Assembly (NCBI GenBank): GCA_018064575.1
Contig: JAGHUZ010000219.1
Coordinates: forward strand, 1-9,595
Source of the DNA: Candidatus Minthomonas equi
Lineage (GTDB): Bacteria; Bacteroidota; Bacteroidia; Bacteroidales; UBA932
DNA: 9,595 bases
Reading direction: 5' to 3'
How positions within the stretch are numbered: position 1 is the first letter of the stretch; each line of letters opens with the position of its first letter. Below the pieces are notes generated by a model, which was not told the DNA's origin, searched no databases, and saw only the letters and a program-made list of their open reading frames with translations. This document shows positions 1 through 7,977 of this stretch, piece by piece. The position numbers and the translations under genes are program-made.

Positions 1-986
1 CTGTCGTATATTTCAACGAGAAGATGACCGACGGTTACGGTTTCGTCACTGAATTTCTCCCTATGGTTTACAATCGATACGCTTACGAATGGAAAGACGG
101 AAGCCATAACTCTGTAATAAGACTGGATGAATACTACAAGTCCGGTATGCAGTTCGGATATGGCCCCGGAAAGCTTACCACGGCTGACGGAAGCGTCGTA
201 CCTTCCATTTCCGACACTACATTCATGTCCTGCAAACGCCCCGTAAACGGAATCGAGAACGACAAATGGGGTGTGGAATTCACTCTGGACTTCGCCAGGA
301 TAAAACCCATCAACACCACCATCAGCGTCAGCGGAGCCTATATGAATATGTCCACCCGACATAGCAAATACGACTGGCAGCTCTATTCCGGCAGTGCAGG
401 AGGACGTTCCTATCCATATGTCGGCATCTATGGAGGCAGTACCACCGCTTCCACCGGATCGGTCAAGGACAGGCTTTCAGCGAACATACGCTTCGTAACC
501 CACATTCCATCCATAGGAATGGCCATCACCTTGACGGCACAGATGGTATTTATGGACAGAACGCGGAACCAGTCCGAGTTCGGAGGGGAAGTATTGCCAT
601 ACTTCTATGATGAAGCAGGCAGAAGAATAAGCGGAAACGCAGCACTCAATGACACTGAGCACACGAAATATGTAAATCCCGTTATGATTATGGAACGCTC
701 CGGACGCCTTATACCATTCACTCAGGAGATGGAGAATGACCCGAAATACCGCGACCTGATTATAACGACCAACACCTCCACTTATTATATTTCCCAGAAT
801 TACCCGTTCTACGGAATGCTCAACCTCCGCCTGACGAAGGAAATCAAAAAAATAGCCACCATATCTTTCTACGCAAACAACTTCCTTAACCTCAGGGGAA
901 GGGTCTATAATTCCGTTACACATTACCCGATAGACCGCAATACCCCCATTTACTTCGGTGCGGAAGTCAAGATAACAATACGATGA
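1..986 (+). CDS. TonB-dependent receptor, C-terminal beta-barrel part (5' truncated by window edge)
   Basis: This is the distal part of an outer-membrane TonB-dependent receptor, which imports a ligand into the periplasm using energy from TonB-ExbBD. The frame is open from base 3, before the first ATG at 24, so that ATG is internal; 327 residues and the stop are visible. The plug domain, TonB box and any N-terminal carboxypeptidase-like domain lie upstream, outside the window. What remains alternates amphipathic beta-strands and polar loops. It ends with the late-barrel pattern FYANNFLNLRGRV, then YFGAEVKITIR, typical of the last strands of Bacteroidota receptors. The last residue is Arg, not the usual aromatic. 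The stop overlaps the next gene's start (ATGA), and that gene is DUF4876-like, so this is probably the receptor of a DUF4876-linked system rather than a classical SusC with SusD. The receptor call is firm from barrel features and context; the ligand is unknown. Confidence 0.85.
   Translation, partial: VVYFNEKMTDGYGFVTEFLPMVYNRYAYEWKDGSHNSVIRLDEYYKSGMQFGYGPGKLTTADGSVVPSISDTTFMSCKRPVNGIENDKWGVEFTLDFARIKPINTTISVSGAYMNMSTRHSKYDWQLYSGSAGGRSYPYVGIYGGSTTASTGSVKDRLSANIRFVTHIPSIGMAITLTAQMVFMDRTRNQSEFGGEVLPYFYDEAGRRISGNAALNDTEHTKYVNPVMIMERSGRLIPFTQEMENDPKYRDLIITTNTSTYYISQNYPFYGMLNLRLTKEIKKIATISFYANNFLNLRGRVYNSVTHYPIDRNTPIYFGAEVKITIR
983..986 (+). promoter_or_regulatory. ATGA stop/start overlap (translational coupling)
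   Basis: The receptor stop TGA (984-986) shares bases with the ATG (983-985) of the DUF4876-like gene. I see no strong Shine-Dalgarno motif just upstream. The arrangement implies one mRNA and probably coupled translation of receptor and lipoprotein. The overlap is seen directly; coupling is inferred. Confidence 0.6.
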
Positions 987-2218
987 TTTCGAATATCAAA
1001 CCCGGACTCCTGATATGCGCGGTCATAATCTGCGCCAGCTTTTTCTCCTGCGTCAAGCAGGCGGAGGATTTGAAATCTGTCGCCACTGTGAACGTATCGC
1101 TTGTGATACCGGAAGGGAGCGGAGCCGCACTTGACCTGACAGAAATCGAAATAAAACTTTCGAACAAAACGGCTCCGTTCTCCTATATCGAATCTCCCGA
1201 TTCCGAGGGAAAAGTTTCCTTCAATGTTCAGCCGGGTAAATACGACATACTGATTTCCGGCGAATACCCGAAGAAAAAAATTTCCGTCAACGCTTCCGTC
1301 AGCGAGTTCCTGCTGACAGAGAAAGGGATAGTCACTGATGACGGCTCCATCGTATCAGCCGACATCGACATTGTCCTTAACGTAATAAAGACCGGAAGCC
1401 CTCTTATCATTAAGGAACTGTATTATCACGGTTGCAGTACATTCGAAGGAGCAAATTACACAAAAGACAGGTATCTCACCCTCTATAACAATTCCGGAGA
1501 AGGCGGAGAGGACGTTTATCTGGACTCACTCTGCATAGCCACCATATTTCCGCACAACTCCACCAGCGGCAGCAACCCCTGGAAAGGTCGGGACACCATA
1601 CCCATCGCCCAGATGTTCTGGATGATTCCCGGTAACGGGCACTCTTACTGCCTGCATCCCGGAGAAGAGACCACCATAGCGATGATAGCCGCCGTGGACC
1701 ACTCCCCCCGTGCGACATCCGCCCTTCAGCTCAATAGGGTACAGTTCGGTTGCTACTCGGAGACTCTTCCCGGTCACGAAATAGCTGCCGGAGTAACACC
1801 GCTCGTCTGCTATATGTGTGGTCAGGGAACTGCCTGGGCCGCATCCATACACTCCCCCGCCATAGTTATTTTCAAGACTCCGATGGCTGTCGATGATTAT
1901 TATGCCGATATCAGTACCTGGAAAACATACGAGCCGGGCAAAAGCTCAGGCACAGAGTATTATCACATTCCCAAGGACTGGATTCTGGACGGAGTGGAAT
2001 GTGCGGACAAGCCTGAAGGAGCCATAAAGCGTCTGCCTTCCACAATAGACGCATCCTACGTTTATATCCGAGCCGCACACTATTCCGGAACCTGTGTAAC
2101 CAGAAAACTGGATGATTCGGCATCCGAATGGTCCGCTATAAAAGTCTATAAGGATACCAATAATTCAGACACCGATTTCGACCACGATGCGCCTCTTAAC
2201 CCCGTTTATTGCAGATAA
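983..2218 (+). CDS. DUF4876-like lipoprotein, putative receptor partner
   Basis: This 411-residue protein of unknown function most resembles the DUF4876 family of Bacteroidota lipoproteins. The N-terminus has a hydrophobic stretch (residues 7-22) ending in the lipobox FFSC, with Cys23 as the lipidation site. The following residues, VKQAEDL, include an acidic run resembling the export signals of surface lipoproteins in this phylum, so surface exposure is plausible. Residues about 33-135 look like an immunoglobulin-like or carboxypeptidase-regulatory-like domain (GKVSFNVQPGKYDI, 76-89). The DUF4876-like part follows (about 136-410): KELYYHG at 144, a KDRYLTLYNN strand at 161-170 reminiscent of lamin-tail domains, then FWMIPGNG, LHPGEET and AAVDH (212-240), and WILDGVEC at 333. 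The start at 983 is supported by the signal peptide. Tight linkage to the receptor and a second barrel suggests a ligand-binding or receptor-lid role, which is inference. Confidence 0.72.
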   Translation: MISNIKPGLLICAVIICASFFSCVKQAEDLKSVATVNVSLVIPEGSGAALDLTEIEIKLSNKTAPFSYIESPDSEGKVSFNVQPGKYDILISGEYPKKKISVNASVSEFLLTEKGIVTDDGSIVSADIDIVLNVIKTGSPLIIKELYYHGCSTFEGANYTKDRYLTLYNNSGEGGEDVYLDSLCIATIFPHNSTSGSNPWKGRDTIPIAQMFWMIPGNGHSYCLHPGEETTIAMIAAVDHSPRATSALQLNRVQFGCYSETLPGHEIAAGVTPLVCYMCGQGTAWAASIHSPAIVIFKTPMAVDDYYADISTWKTYEPGKSSGTEYYHIPKDWILDGVECADKPEGAIKRLPSTIDASYVYIRAAHYSGTCVTRKLDDSASEWSAIKVYKDTNNSDTDFDHDAPLNPVYCR

Positions 2219-2222
2219 AATT

Positions 2223-3824
2223 ATGAAAAGGCTCACATTTACATTCATATTAATCTGTATGGCGGCCACAGCCGTGCAAGCGCAGCAGGAAAAAGCCCTG
2301 TTCACCCTGGACAGGATGGAATGGATAAATCCCTGGCTCAGAACATCCAACGCCGCAGGACTGAGCGGAAACGCCGCATTCCTTTCGGATACTGTAAAGG
2401 GATTCAATGACGCTTCCGCAGCAGGAAGCATTGCCGCAGGCGGATACAAGAACATCTATGATGCCGAAAGACAGGTAACAGGAATACTCGGTATCGATTC
2501 ATATATGAAACTAAAGCGTGTATTTCTCCACGGAAAAGTGGGATACCGTTATGAATATGGCACCAACCATCGCTGGAGGGGGCTTGTAAATCCATACGAA
2601 ATGCCGTTTATGGTGGCAGACAGCATCCCCGGCAATATGTCCAACGAAATTTACAGTCTGGAAGCAGGAATCGGCATTCCGCTTAAAAACGGATGGGCCA
2701 TAGGCGTGAATACCACTTACAATGCCTCCATTATGGCCAAACACAAGGATTTGAGGAACAAGAATACCTATATGGAATTCGATATCACTCCCGGAGTATC
2801 ATATACGGGAAAACTTTTCCAGATAGGTTTTAATCTCGGCTTCCTGCGTAACACGGAGAAAATCGAGTATATGCAGGTGGATGCATCCACTGAAAAATAC
2901 CTCTTCGACCTCTATGGTATGTGGCTTTACAGTTCCAATGGGTTCTCCAGCGCCGAAGAAAAACGCTATAAACTGCGGAATGAATACTACGGAGCCCTCC
3001 AACTGGGATTCAGTTTCAGTAACATCCGTATTTTCAATAACTTCGAGGCTCGCTACACCGATGCGACGCAGACAGAGACGGGTTATAACAACCTCCATCA
3101 CGGAGATATCAGTAAATTCCTGCTCACCGATTCGTTCTCACTGCTGATAGGACGGCAGCACAGGATAGACATCAGTGCATCAGGATACAGGATGAACGGA
3201 TTCCGCTTCCTCCAGCGGCAGGAACTCGACCCTGATTCGAAAGTCAGAATCTGGGTTACCTATGGTGACCCCGTATTCTGCTATGACAGATGTGTCACCG
3301 ACGGGATGCTCTCCTACACTTTCAGAAAACTCGGAAACACCCCCGACACAGATGGAAAATTGTCTCCATTCGATATAAACTGGGAAATCAGCGCTGCGGT
3401 GAAGGGATATACGATGCGTCAGAACTATTACGAACACCCCGTTCAGTTCAGTCAGAAATACAGTCTGTTAGAACCGATGGCGACATTCTCCAAATACTGG
3501 AAAAAAGGGAGCCATCTATTCGACCTGACTCCTTCCCTTTCCTATACCATACCGACAGAAAGCGGCCACAAGGACGACGTCACTGCAGCAGGAGCCAAGC
3601 AAGGTGAATCCCCGTGGCAGTTGGAAGAACCTCTTGCCAAAGAATACTCGTTCTTCACATCGGAAAGGGTCAATGCATCGCTGTCCCTCCGTTATGCACA
3701 TATACTGAAAAAAGCATCCACGATATACATTAAAGGGACTTATCTCCTGCACAGCGTCACCAAGGGCGACTTGCAGGGAGAAGCCCGTCATTCAGGAACA
3801 TTAACCATAGGTTACACATTTTAA
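2223..3824 (+). CDS. Outer-membrane beta-barrel protein, DUF6850-like
   Basis: This 533-residue protein is predicted to be an integral outer-membrane barrel. The start at 2223 is preferred over the in-frame ATG at 2187. It gives a clean type I signal peptide (KR, then a hydrophobic core, cleavage after AVQA at residue 20), and the earlier ATG lies inside the DUF4876-like gene and would spoil it. The mature protein opens with a segment containing NPWLRTSNAAGL, a pattern I associate from memory with DUF6850 barrels. It then alternates aromatic-rich strands and turns throughout and ends in GYTF, the C-terminal phenylalanine signature recognised by the BAM assembly machinery. There is no plug domain or TonB box, so it is not a second TonB-dependent receptor. 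It sits 4 bases after the lipoprotein gene and 5 before the polyferredoxin gene. The barrel call is strong, the family name moderate, and the function unknown. Confidence 0.72.
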   Translation: MKRLTFTFILICMAATAVQAQQEKALFTLDRMEWINPWLRTSNAAGLSGNAAFLSDTVKGFNDASAAGSIAAGGYKNIYDAERQVTGILGIDSYMKLKRVFLHGKVGYRYEYGTNHRWRGLVNPYEMPFMVADSIPGNMSNEIYSLEAGIGIPLKNGWAIGVNTTYNASIMAKHKDLRNKNTYMEFDITPGVSYTGKLFQIGFNLGFLRNTEKIEYMQVDASTEKYLFDLYGMWLYSSNGFSSAEEKRYKLRNEYYGALQLGFSFSNIRIFNNFEARYTDATQTETGYNNLHHGDISKFLLTDSFSLLIGRQHRIDISASGYRMNGFRFLQRQELDPDSKVRIWVTYGDPVFCYDRCVTDGMLSYTFRKLGNTPDTDGKLSPFDINWEISAAVKGYTMRQNYYEHPVQFSQKYSLLEPMATFSKYWKKGSHLFDLTPSLSYTIPTESGHKDDVTAAGAKQGESPWQLEEPLAKEYSFFTSERVNASLSLRYAHILKKASTIYIKGTYLLHSVTKGDLQGEARHSGTLTIGYTF

Positions 3825-3829
3825 CGATT

Positions 3830-5821
3830 ATGAACAGAAATAAACCTTCAAACTGGCTGCGCTATACATTCCAGTTCGGCATTCTGGCAGTTATCATCCT
3901 TTTCCTCACCAAAGCCTTCGGCAACGAAACCGCAGACCCCGAGGCATATTGTCCCTTCGGTGGACTTGAAACATTGGCCACATACTTCGTGCAAGGTTCT
4001 CTTGCGTGCAGTATGACGATGGTCCAGATAATGATGGGCGTCCTGCTGGCTGTAGGAGCGATACTTTTCGGCAAACTTTTCTGCAGTTACATCTGTCCTG
4101 TGGGTCTGCTCAACGAAATGATGATGAGACTCCGCCGCACATTCCGCATCAAGTTCATTTCTATCAGAAACGGCAGCGTGGCAGACGCTCTTCTCCGTCT
4201 GATCAAATACGGCCTCCTGTTCCTGATATTTTATATAACTTTATCATCTAGTGAGCTTTTCTGCAAGAACTTCGACCCCTATTACGCTTTCGCTACCGGT
4301 TTCAAGGGTGAACTTACCGTATGGATGGCCTGCATATCCATCGGAATACTTTTCCTCGGAGGTCTGCTCGTGGATATGTTCTGGTGCAGATACATCTGTC
4401 CACTGGGAGCCATAAGCCATATTTTCAAATTCACGCTGGAAATCGTTATTCTGCTTCTGGCCTATGTGATTCTGCTCCACTTCGGAATCAACATTCCCTG
4501 GGTGGCCGTTCTCGCCATAGCCTGCGGAGGTGCTTATCTGCTCGAGATTTTCGTCAAACATCCCAAACTTAATCCGCAGCTCATCAGCATTTATCGCGAT
4601 GCCACAGAATGTAATCTGTGCGGGCTTTGCGAAAAAAACTGCCCCTATCATATTCCTCTCAAGAATTTCAACGGAAAAGTCACCTGCGTCGACTGTTCGT
4701 TATGCGGAGAATGCGTAAGTTCCTGTAATAAAGGCGCTCTCAGTGTAACGCGCCGCAAATGGGGAAGATGGATACCGGGATTCATCGCGGCAGCCCTGTT
4801 CTTCATCGCATTGTGGATAGGTTCGACCACCGAACTGCCCACTATCGACGTCAGATGGAACAAAACCGTAGATGAGGCCGGTGTGGAGACCGTTATCGTT
4901 CCCGACGAGGCACTCGCCGAGTTCGATATGACAGGAATGCGTTCGGTAAAATGCTACGGTTCATCGATGGCATTCAAGGCAAAACTCCAGCGTATTCAGG
5001 GTGTATATGGAGTCAAGACATTCGTCAAACACGGACGTGTAACCATCTACTATGACCCTTCTACCGTGACTCCCGAGACCATTCAGGAAGCCGTATATAC
5101 ACCCACCAAGTTCCGTATTTCCGACCCGGAAGCCGGAACCCAAAAGGTGAAAGTGATTACCATACGTACGGAGAATATGTATGACAAACTTGACCCCAAT
5201 TATCTTGGGATGCAGTTCAGGAATACAGGCAAAGCATATTACGGTCTGGAAACCGAATATGCGTGCCCGCTGATAGTCCGCTTGTATATGGGTGTGGATG
5301 AGCCCATCGACGAAGATTTCCTGAAAGAGATGTGCTCCCTCAAGGAAGTGGAGATGCCGCAGCACGGCGGAGGAGTCAAAATCATTCCTGTAAATTACAA
5401 GTATGTAAAACTGGAGGAGAAAATCGACACCATCGCACTGAGGCCATATCTTGAAAAAATGTTCTCACCGTTCAAAGCTGAATTCAAATCCCGCGTGGAA
5501 AAATATGCCGGCCGTCCCCAGCAGACGATGTCATATTCCAATATGAATTACCAGAAACCGCTCACTCTCAGAAATCTTCCGTTCCTGAGCAATTATCTGT
5601 CCCAGCAAGAGGGCATCATAGGGATTTATCTCCTTCTCGACGAGGATAATATGCCTACGATAAGAATCAGATTCTGCACAGATGACATCTCGGCCGAAAA
5701 GATTATGGAACTGGTCAACCAGCCCAAGTGGCCCATCAAATATAAGGAAGGTGATATCCGTGAAGAAAATCAGCGTTTCAAATTTACGGACACAGGTAAA
5801 GTAGTGGCATACATAGAATAA
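3830..5821 (+). CDS. Inner-membrane polyferredoxin (NapH/CcoG-like) with C-terminal HMA-like extension
   Basis: This 663-residue inner-membrane electron-transfer protein has about six hydrophobic segments before residue 245 and another at about 314-331. AYCPFGGLET (39-48) and two CxxxCP motifs (CSYICP 85-90, CRYICP 186-191) are hallmarks of the NapH/NosR/CcoG membrane ferredoxin group. Two 4Fe-4S motifs follow: C261-C264-C267-C271-P and C289-C292-C295-C299, with an extra C286; the second has Asn where Pro usually follows. After the last membrane segment comes an extension of about 330 residues that those families do not usually have. At 362-425 it resembles an HMA metal-binding domain but reads GMRSVKC, keeping only the second Cys. 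A second ferredoxin-fold-like stretch lies at about 583-630. The CcoG relative RdxA/CcoG reduces copper during cbb3 oxidase assembly. Position behind a receptor operon suggests redox handling of an imported metal or cofactor, which is inference. The substrate and electron donor are not visible. Confidence 0.82.
   Translation: MNRNKPSNWLRYTFQFGILAVIILFLTKAFGNETADPEAYCPFGGLETLATYFVQGSLACSMTMVQIMMGVLLAVGAILFGKLFCSYICPVGLLNEMMMRLRRTFRIKFISIRNGSVADALLRLIKYGLLFLIFYITLSSSELFCKNFDPYYAFATGFKGELTVWMACISIGILFLGGLLVDMFWCRYICPLGAISHIFKFTLEIVILLLAYVILLHFGINIPWVAVLAIACGGAYLLEIFVKHPKLNPQLISIYRDATECNLCGLCEKNCPYHIPLKNFNGKVTCVDCSLCGECVSSCNKGALSVTRRKWGRWIPGFIAAALFFIALWIGSTTELPTIDVRWNKTVDEAGVETVIVPDEALAEFDMTGMRSVKCYGSSMAFKAKLQRIQGVYGVKTFVKHGRVTIYYDPSTVTPETIQEAVYTPTKFRISDPEAGTQKVKVITIRTENMYDKLDPNYLGMQFRNTGKAYYGLETEYACPLIVRLYMGVDEPIDEDFLKEMCSLKEVEMPQHGGGVKIIPVNYKYVKLEEKIDTIALRPYLEKMFSPFKAEFKSRVEKYAGRPQQTMSYSNMNYQKPLTLRNLPFLSNYLSQQEGIIGIYLLLDEDNMPTIRIRFCTDDISAEKIMELVNQPKWPIKYKEGDIREENQRFKFTDTGKVVAYIE
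4913..5104 (+). other. Degenerate HMA-like domain within the polyferredoxin
   Basis: Residues about 362-425 follow the HMA plan: GM(x)n C, a helix (KAKLQRI), GVYGVKTFV, a strand (GRVTIYYDP), then TPETIQEAV. The canonical GMxCxxC becomes GMRSVKC, with Ser372 in place of the first Cys and Cys375 kept. The fold match is good by eye. Metal binding is uncertain, since a lone Cys could still ligate with another residue or partner. Confidence 0.6.
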
Positions 5822-5835
5822 GAAGCTGTATAGGA

Positions 5836-7977
5836 ATGAAAAAAATTCTCGTAACACTTTTGTTATCCACCCTGATGCAGGGTTTCACATCACTCCGGGG
5901 CGACGATGGAATGTATCTTGTCAACCTGATGGAAAAGGGGCTCATCAAGGATATGAGGGCAGCAGGACTGAAATTGCCCCCTAATGTCATCTATGATGAA
6001 TCGCAGGCATCTATCAGCGATGCCATAATAGCACTTGATTTCTTCTGCTCGGGCAGCATCATATCGGACAAGGGCCTGCTGATAACCAATCATCACTGCG
6101 CCTACGGAGACGTCCACGCTCTAAGCACCCCGGAGCACAATTACCTCGAAGAGGGATTCTGGGCATTCAAGAGGTCAGAAGAGAAGCCCATCCCGGGAAG
6201 AAGTGCATTCTTTCTGAGAAAGGTCATAGATGTTACTCAGGAAGTGGACAGCCTCTCCAGAGAGACTGGAGCGGACAAGAAGAAAATGGGTTCCCGCAAG
6301 CTGGCCTGGGTTATGGAGACCAAATACCAAAAAGAATATGGAATGGAAGCTTCACTTGGCAGTATGTGGAAGAATTCAAAATATTATATGTTCCTCTATG
6401 ACCGCTTCAGCGATGTAAGACTTGTAGCTGCCCCGCCGGTATCGATTGCCGCCTTCGGCGGTGACATCGACAATTGGGAATGGCCTCAGCACAAAGGCGA
6501 CTTCGCTATATACCGCGTCTATTCTGCACCCGACGGTTCCCCTGCCGAATACTCTCCGGATAATGTCCCTATGGTTCCGAAACGCCACCTTGCCATTTCC
6601 ACCAAAGGAGTGAAAATGGGGGACTACACTATGATACTGGGTTACCCCGGACGTACCAACCGCTATTCATCTTCATTCGAAGCTGACTTCGTCTCAAGAA
6701 TCCAATACCCTATGACCACCCCTGCGATGAAAGGGAAAATGGACATTATCAGTGACTGGAGCGAGAAGAACGATACCATAAGACTCAAATATGCCGACCA
6801 ATACTTCAGCATCTCCAATGTTCAGGAGAATTATGAAGGAGCCGCCTCCGCCATCACGAGATATGGGATAGTGTCGAAAAAGCAAGCCATCGAGAAAGAA
6901 CTTCAGGAATGGCTGGACAAACGGAACGACCCGAGGAAAGAGATTATCACCGAAATCGGGAAGGTATATCAGGCCCGGATTGATGCTGAGAAGGAGTTGA
7001 TAAAATTCAGAAACGGGATAGTAGGCAGTTGCGCTTATTTTTCGATGACCAACAGAATCAAAAGTTCGATGAGAAAATCGGATTCCACTCTTCTTTCAGC
7101 TGACACCCTTTTTATGAAGTGGTCCGATGATTTGTTCTCTTCTACCGATTCCCGTGTGGAACACGATCTCTTCGTATATGCCTTGACTGAATATGCCGCT
7201 TCTTCCTCCCGGGAATTCAGAGGAAACGCATTTAATAAAATGCTGGACAAATTCAACGGAGATGGACGGGCTATGGCGGAATGGGTATGGAATAATTCAT
7301 TTATAACCGACCGCACAAGATTCACTGAATTCATTTCAGACTACAGGTCTCTGAAAGATGTCAACGCAGATTCTTTCGTCCGCGTACTGAGTTCCATTTC
7401 CATAAAGGACATCAATGATAAAATCGACAAAACCTGCAGTTTCTGTCCTTCATCCCTCACTGAACTCAAACGCCGGTACACACAGGCGCTCTATGAGATG
7501 AGATGCGAAAAGGGTATCACACAGTATCCCGATGCGAATTCCACTATGAGGCTGACCTATGGGAACGTATGCGATCTCCATCCACGTGACGGAATACGTT
7601 ATGCGGAACTGAGCACCGCATCCGGAATTCTGGAAAAATATGACCCTTCAGTCTATGATTTTCACCTGAATGACAGACAGCATGCTCTTCTGGAGAAGAA
7701 AGACTGGGGACGCTGGGGTAATCCGGACGGGACTATGACTGTCAATTTTCTTTCCACGAATGACATTACAGGGGGAAATTCCGGAAGCGCGGTACTCAAT
7801 GGCCGTGGAGAACTCATCGGACTTGCCTTCGATGGCAACAAAGAATCATTGTGCAGCGATTTCTGGTTCGAACCAAGATATTGCAAATGTGTCAATGTCG
7901 ATATCCGCTATGTGCTCTGGATACTCGATAAATACGCAGGGATGAATTATCTGTTCGATGAACTGGAATTAATATGA
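5836..7977 (+). CDS. dpp7: S46 family dipeptidyl peptidase, DPP7-type
   Basis: This 713-residue S46 serine peptidase is secreted to the periplasm, where it removes dipeptides from peptide N-termini. Length matches the family (about 700-720). A signal peptide (MKKI, then a hydrophobic stretch to about residue 18) is followed by DDGMYL, like the mature start of known members. The triad is visible: His87 in TNHHCAY, Asp222 in GDFAIYRVY (strand pattern DxAxxR), and Ser649 in GGNSGSAV. Trp214, Asn332 (ENYEG) and Asp666 fit the residues that bind the substrate N-terminus. Eighteen residues after the Ser, Gly667 (AFDGN) is the specificity position: Gly is DPP7-like and favours hydrophobic P1 residues, while DPP11 has Arg there and prefers Asp/Glu. 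Spacings from the Ser agree with published numbering recalled for DPP7 and DAP BII. It starts 14 bases after the polyferredoxin stop and overlaps the next gene. The symbol is by similarity. Confidence 0.93.
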   Translation: MKKILVTLLLSTLMQGFTSLRGDDGMYLVNLMEKGLIKDMRAAGLKLPPNVIYDESQASISDAIIALDFFCSGSIISDKGLLITNHHCAYGDVHALSTPEHNYLEEGFWAFKRSEEKPIPGRSAFFLRKVIDVTQEVDSLSRETGADKKKMGSRKLAWVMETKYQKEYGMEASLGSMWKNSKYYMFLYDRFSDVRLVAAPPVSIAAFGGDIDNWEWPQHKGDFAIYRVYSAPDGSPAEYSPDNVPMVPKRHLAISTKGVKMGDYTMILGYPGRTNRYSSSFEADFVSRIQYPMTTPAMKGKMDIISDWSEKNDTIRLKYADQYFSISNVQENYEGAASAITRYGIVSKKQAIEKELQEWLDKRNDPRKEIITEIGKVYQARIDAEKELIKFRNGIVGSCAYFSMTNRIKSSMRKSDSTLLSADTLFMKWSDDLFSSTDSRVEHDLFVYALTEYAASSSREFRGNAFNKMLDKFNGDGRAMAEWVWNNSFITDRTRFTEFISDYRSLKDVNADSFVRVLSSISIKDINDKIDKTCSFCPSSLTELKRRYTQALYEMRCEKGITQYPDANSTMRLTYGNVCDLHPRDGIRYAELSTASGILEKYDPSVYDFHLNDRQHALLEKKDWGRWGNPDGTMTVNFLSTNDITGGNSGSAVLNGRGELIGLAFDGNKESLCSDFWFEPRYCKCVNVDIRYVLWILDKYAGMNYLFDELELI
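7974..7977 (+). promoter_or_regulatory. ATGA stop/start overlap (translational coupling)
   Basis: The peptidase stop TGA (7975-7977) overlaps the ATG (7974-7976) of the glucanotransferase gene. The overlap is seen directly. It implies a shared transcript and probably coupled translation of two functionally unrelated enzymes. Confidence 0.6.

Noticed and set aside
24..26. ATG at 24 as the true start of the first gene
   Set aside because: The frame is open upstream to the window edge and the protein is the late part of a receptor barrel, lacking signal peptide and plug. The ATG is internal.
477..923. Minus-strand open frame of 148 codons inside the receptor gene
   Set aside because: It is antisense to a continuous beta-barrel coding frame and has no recognisable motif.
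983..2218. SusD-like starch-binding lipoprotein
   Set aside because: The protein lacks the helical TPR-rich SusD pattern and is shorter than the usual 500-plus residues. Its beta-rich motifs fit DUF4876 better.
2187..2222. Earlier in-frame ATG as the start of the barrel protein
   Set aside because: It adds 12 residues before a complete signal peptide and lies within the preceding coding sequence. The ATG at 2223 gives a normal signal sequence.
3830..5821. Plain CcoG (cbb3 oxidase assembly) or NosR
   Set aside because: No cytochrome oxidase genes are nearby, no N-terminal FMN-binding domain is seen, and the long HMA-like C-terminal extension is not typical of either family.
5836..7977. DPP11 (Asp/Glu-specific S46 peptidase)
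   Set aside because: The specificity position is Gly667 rather than Arg.
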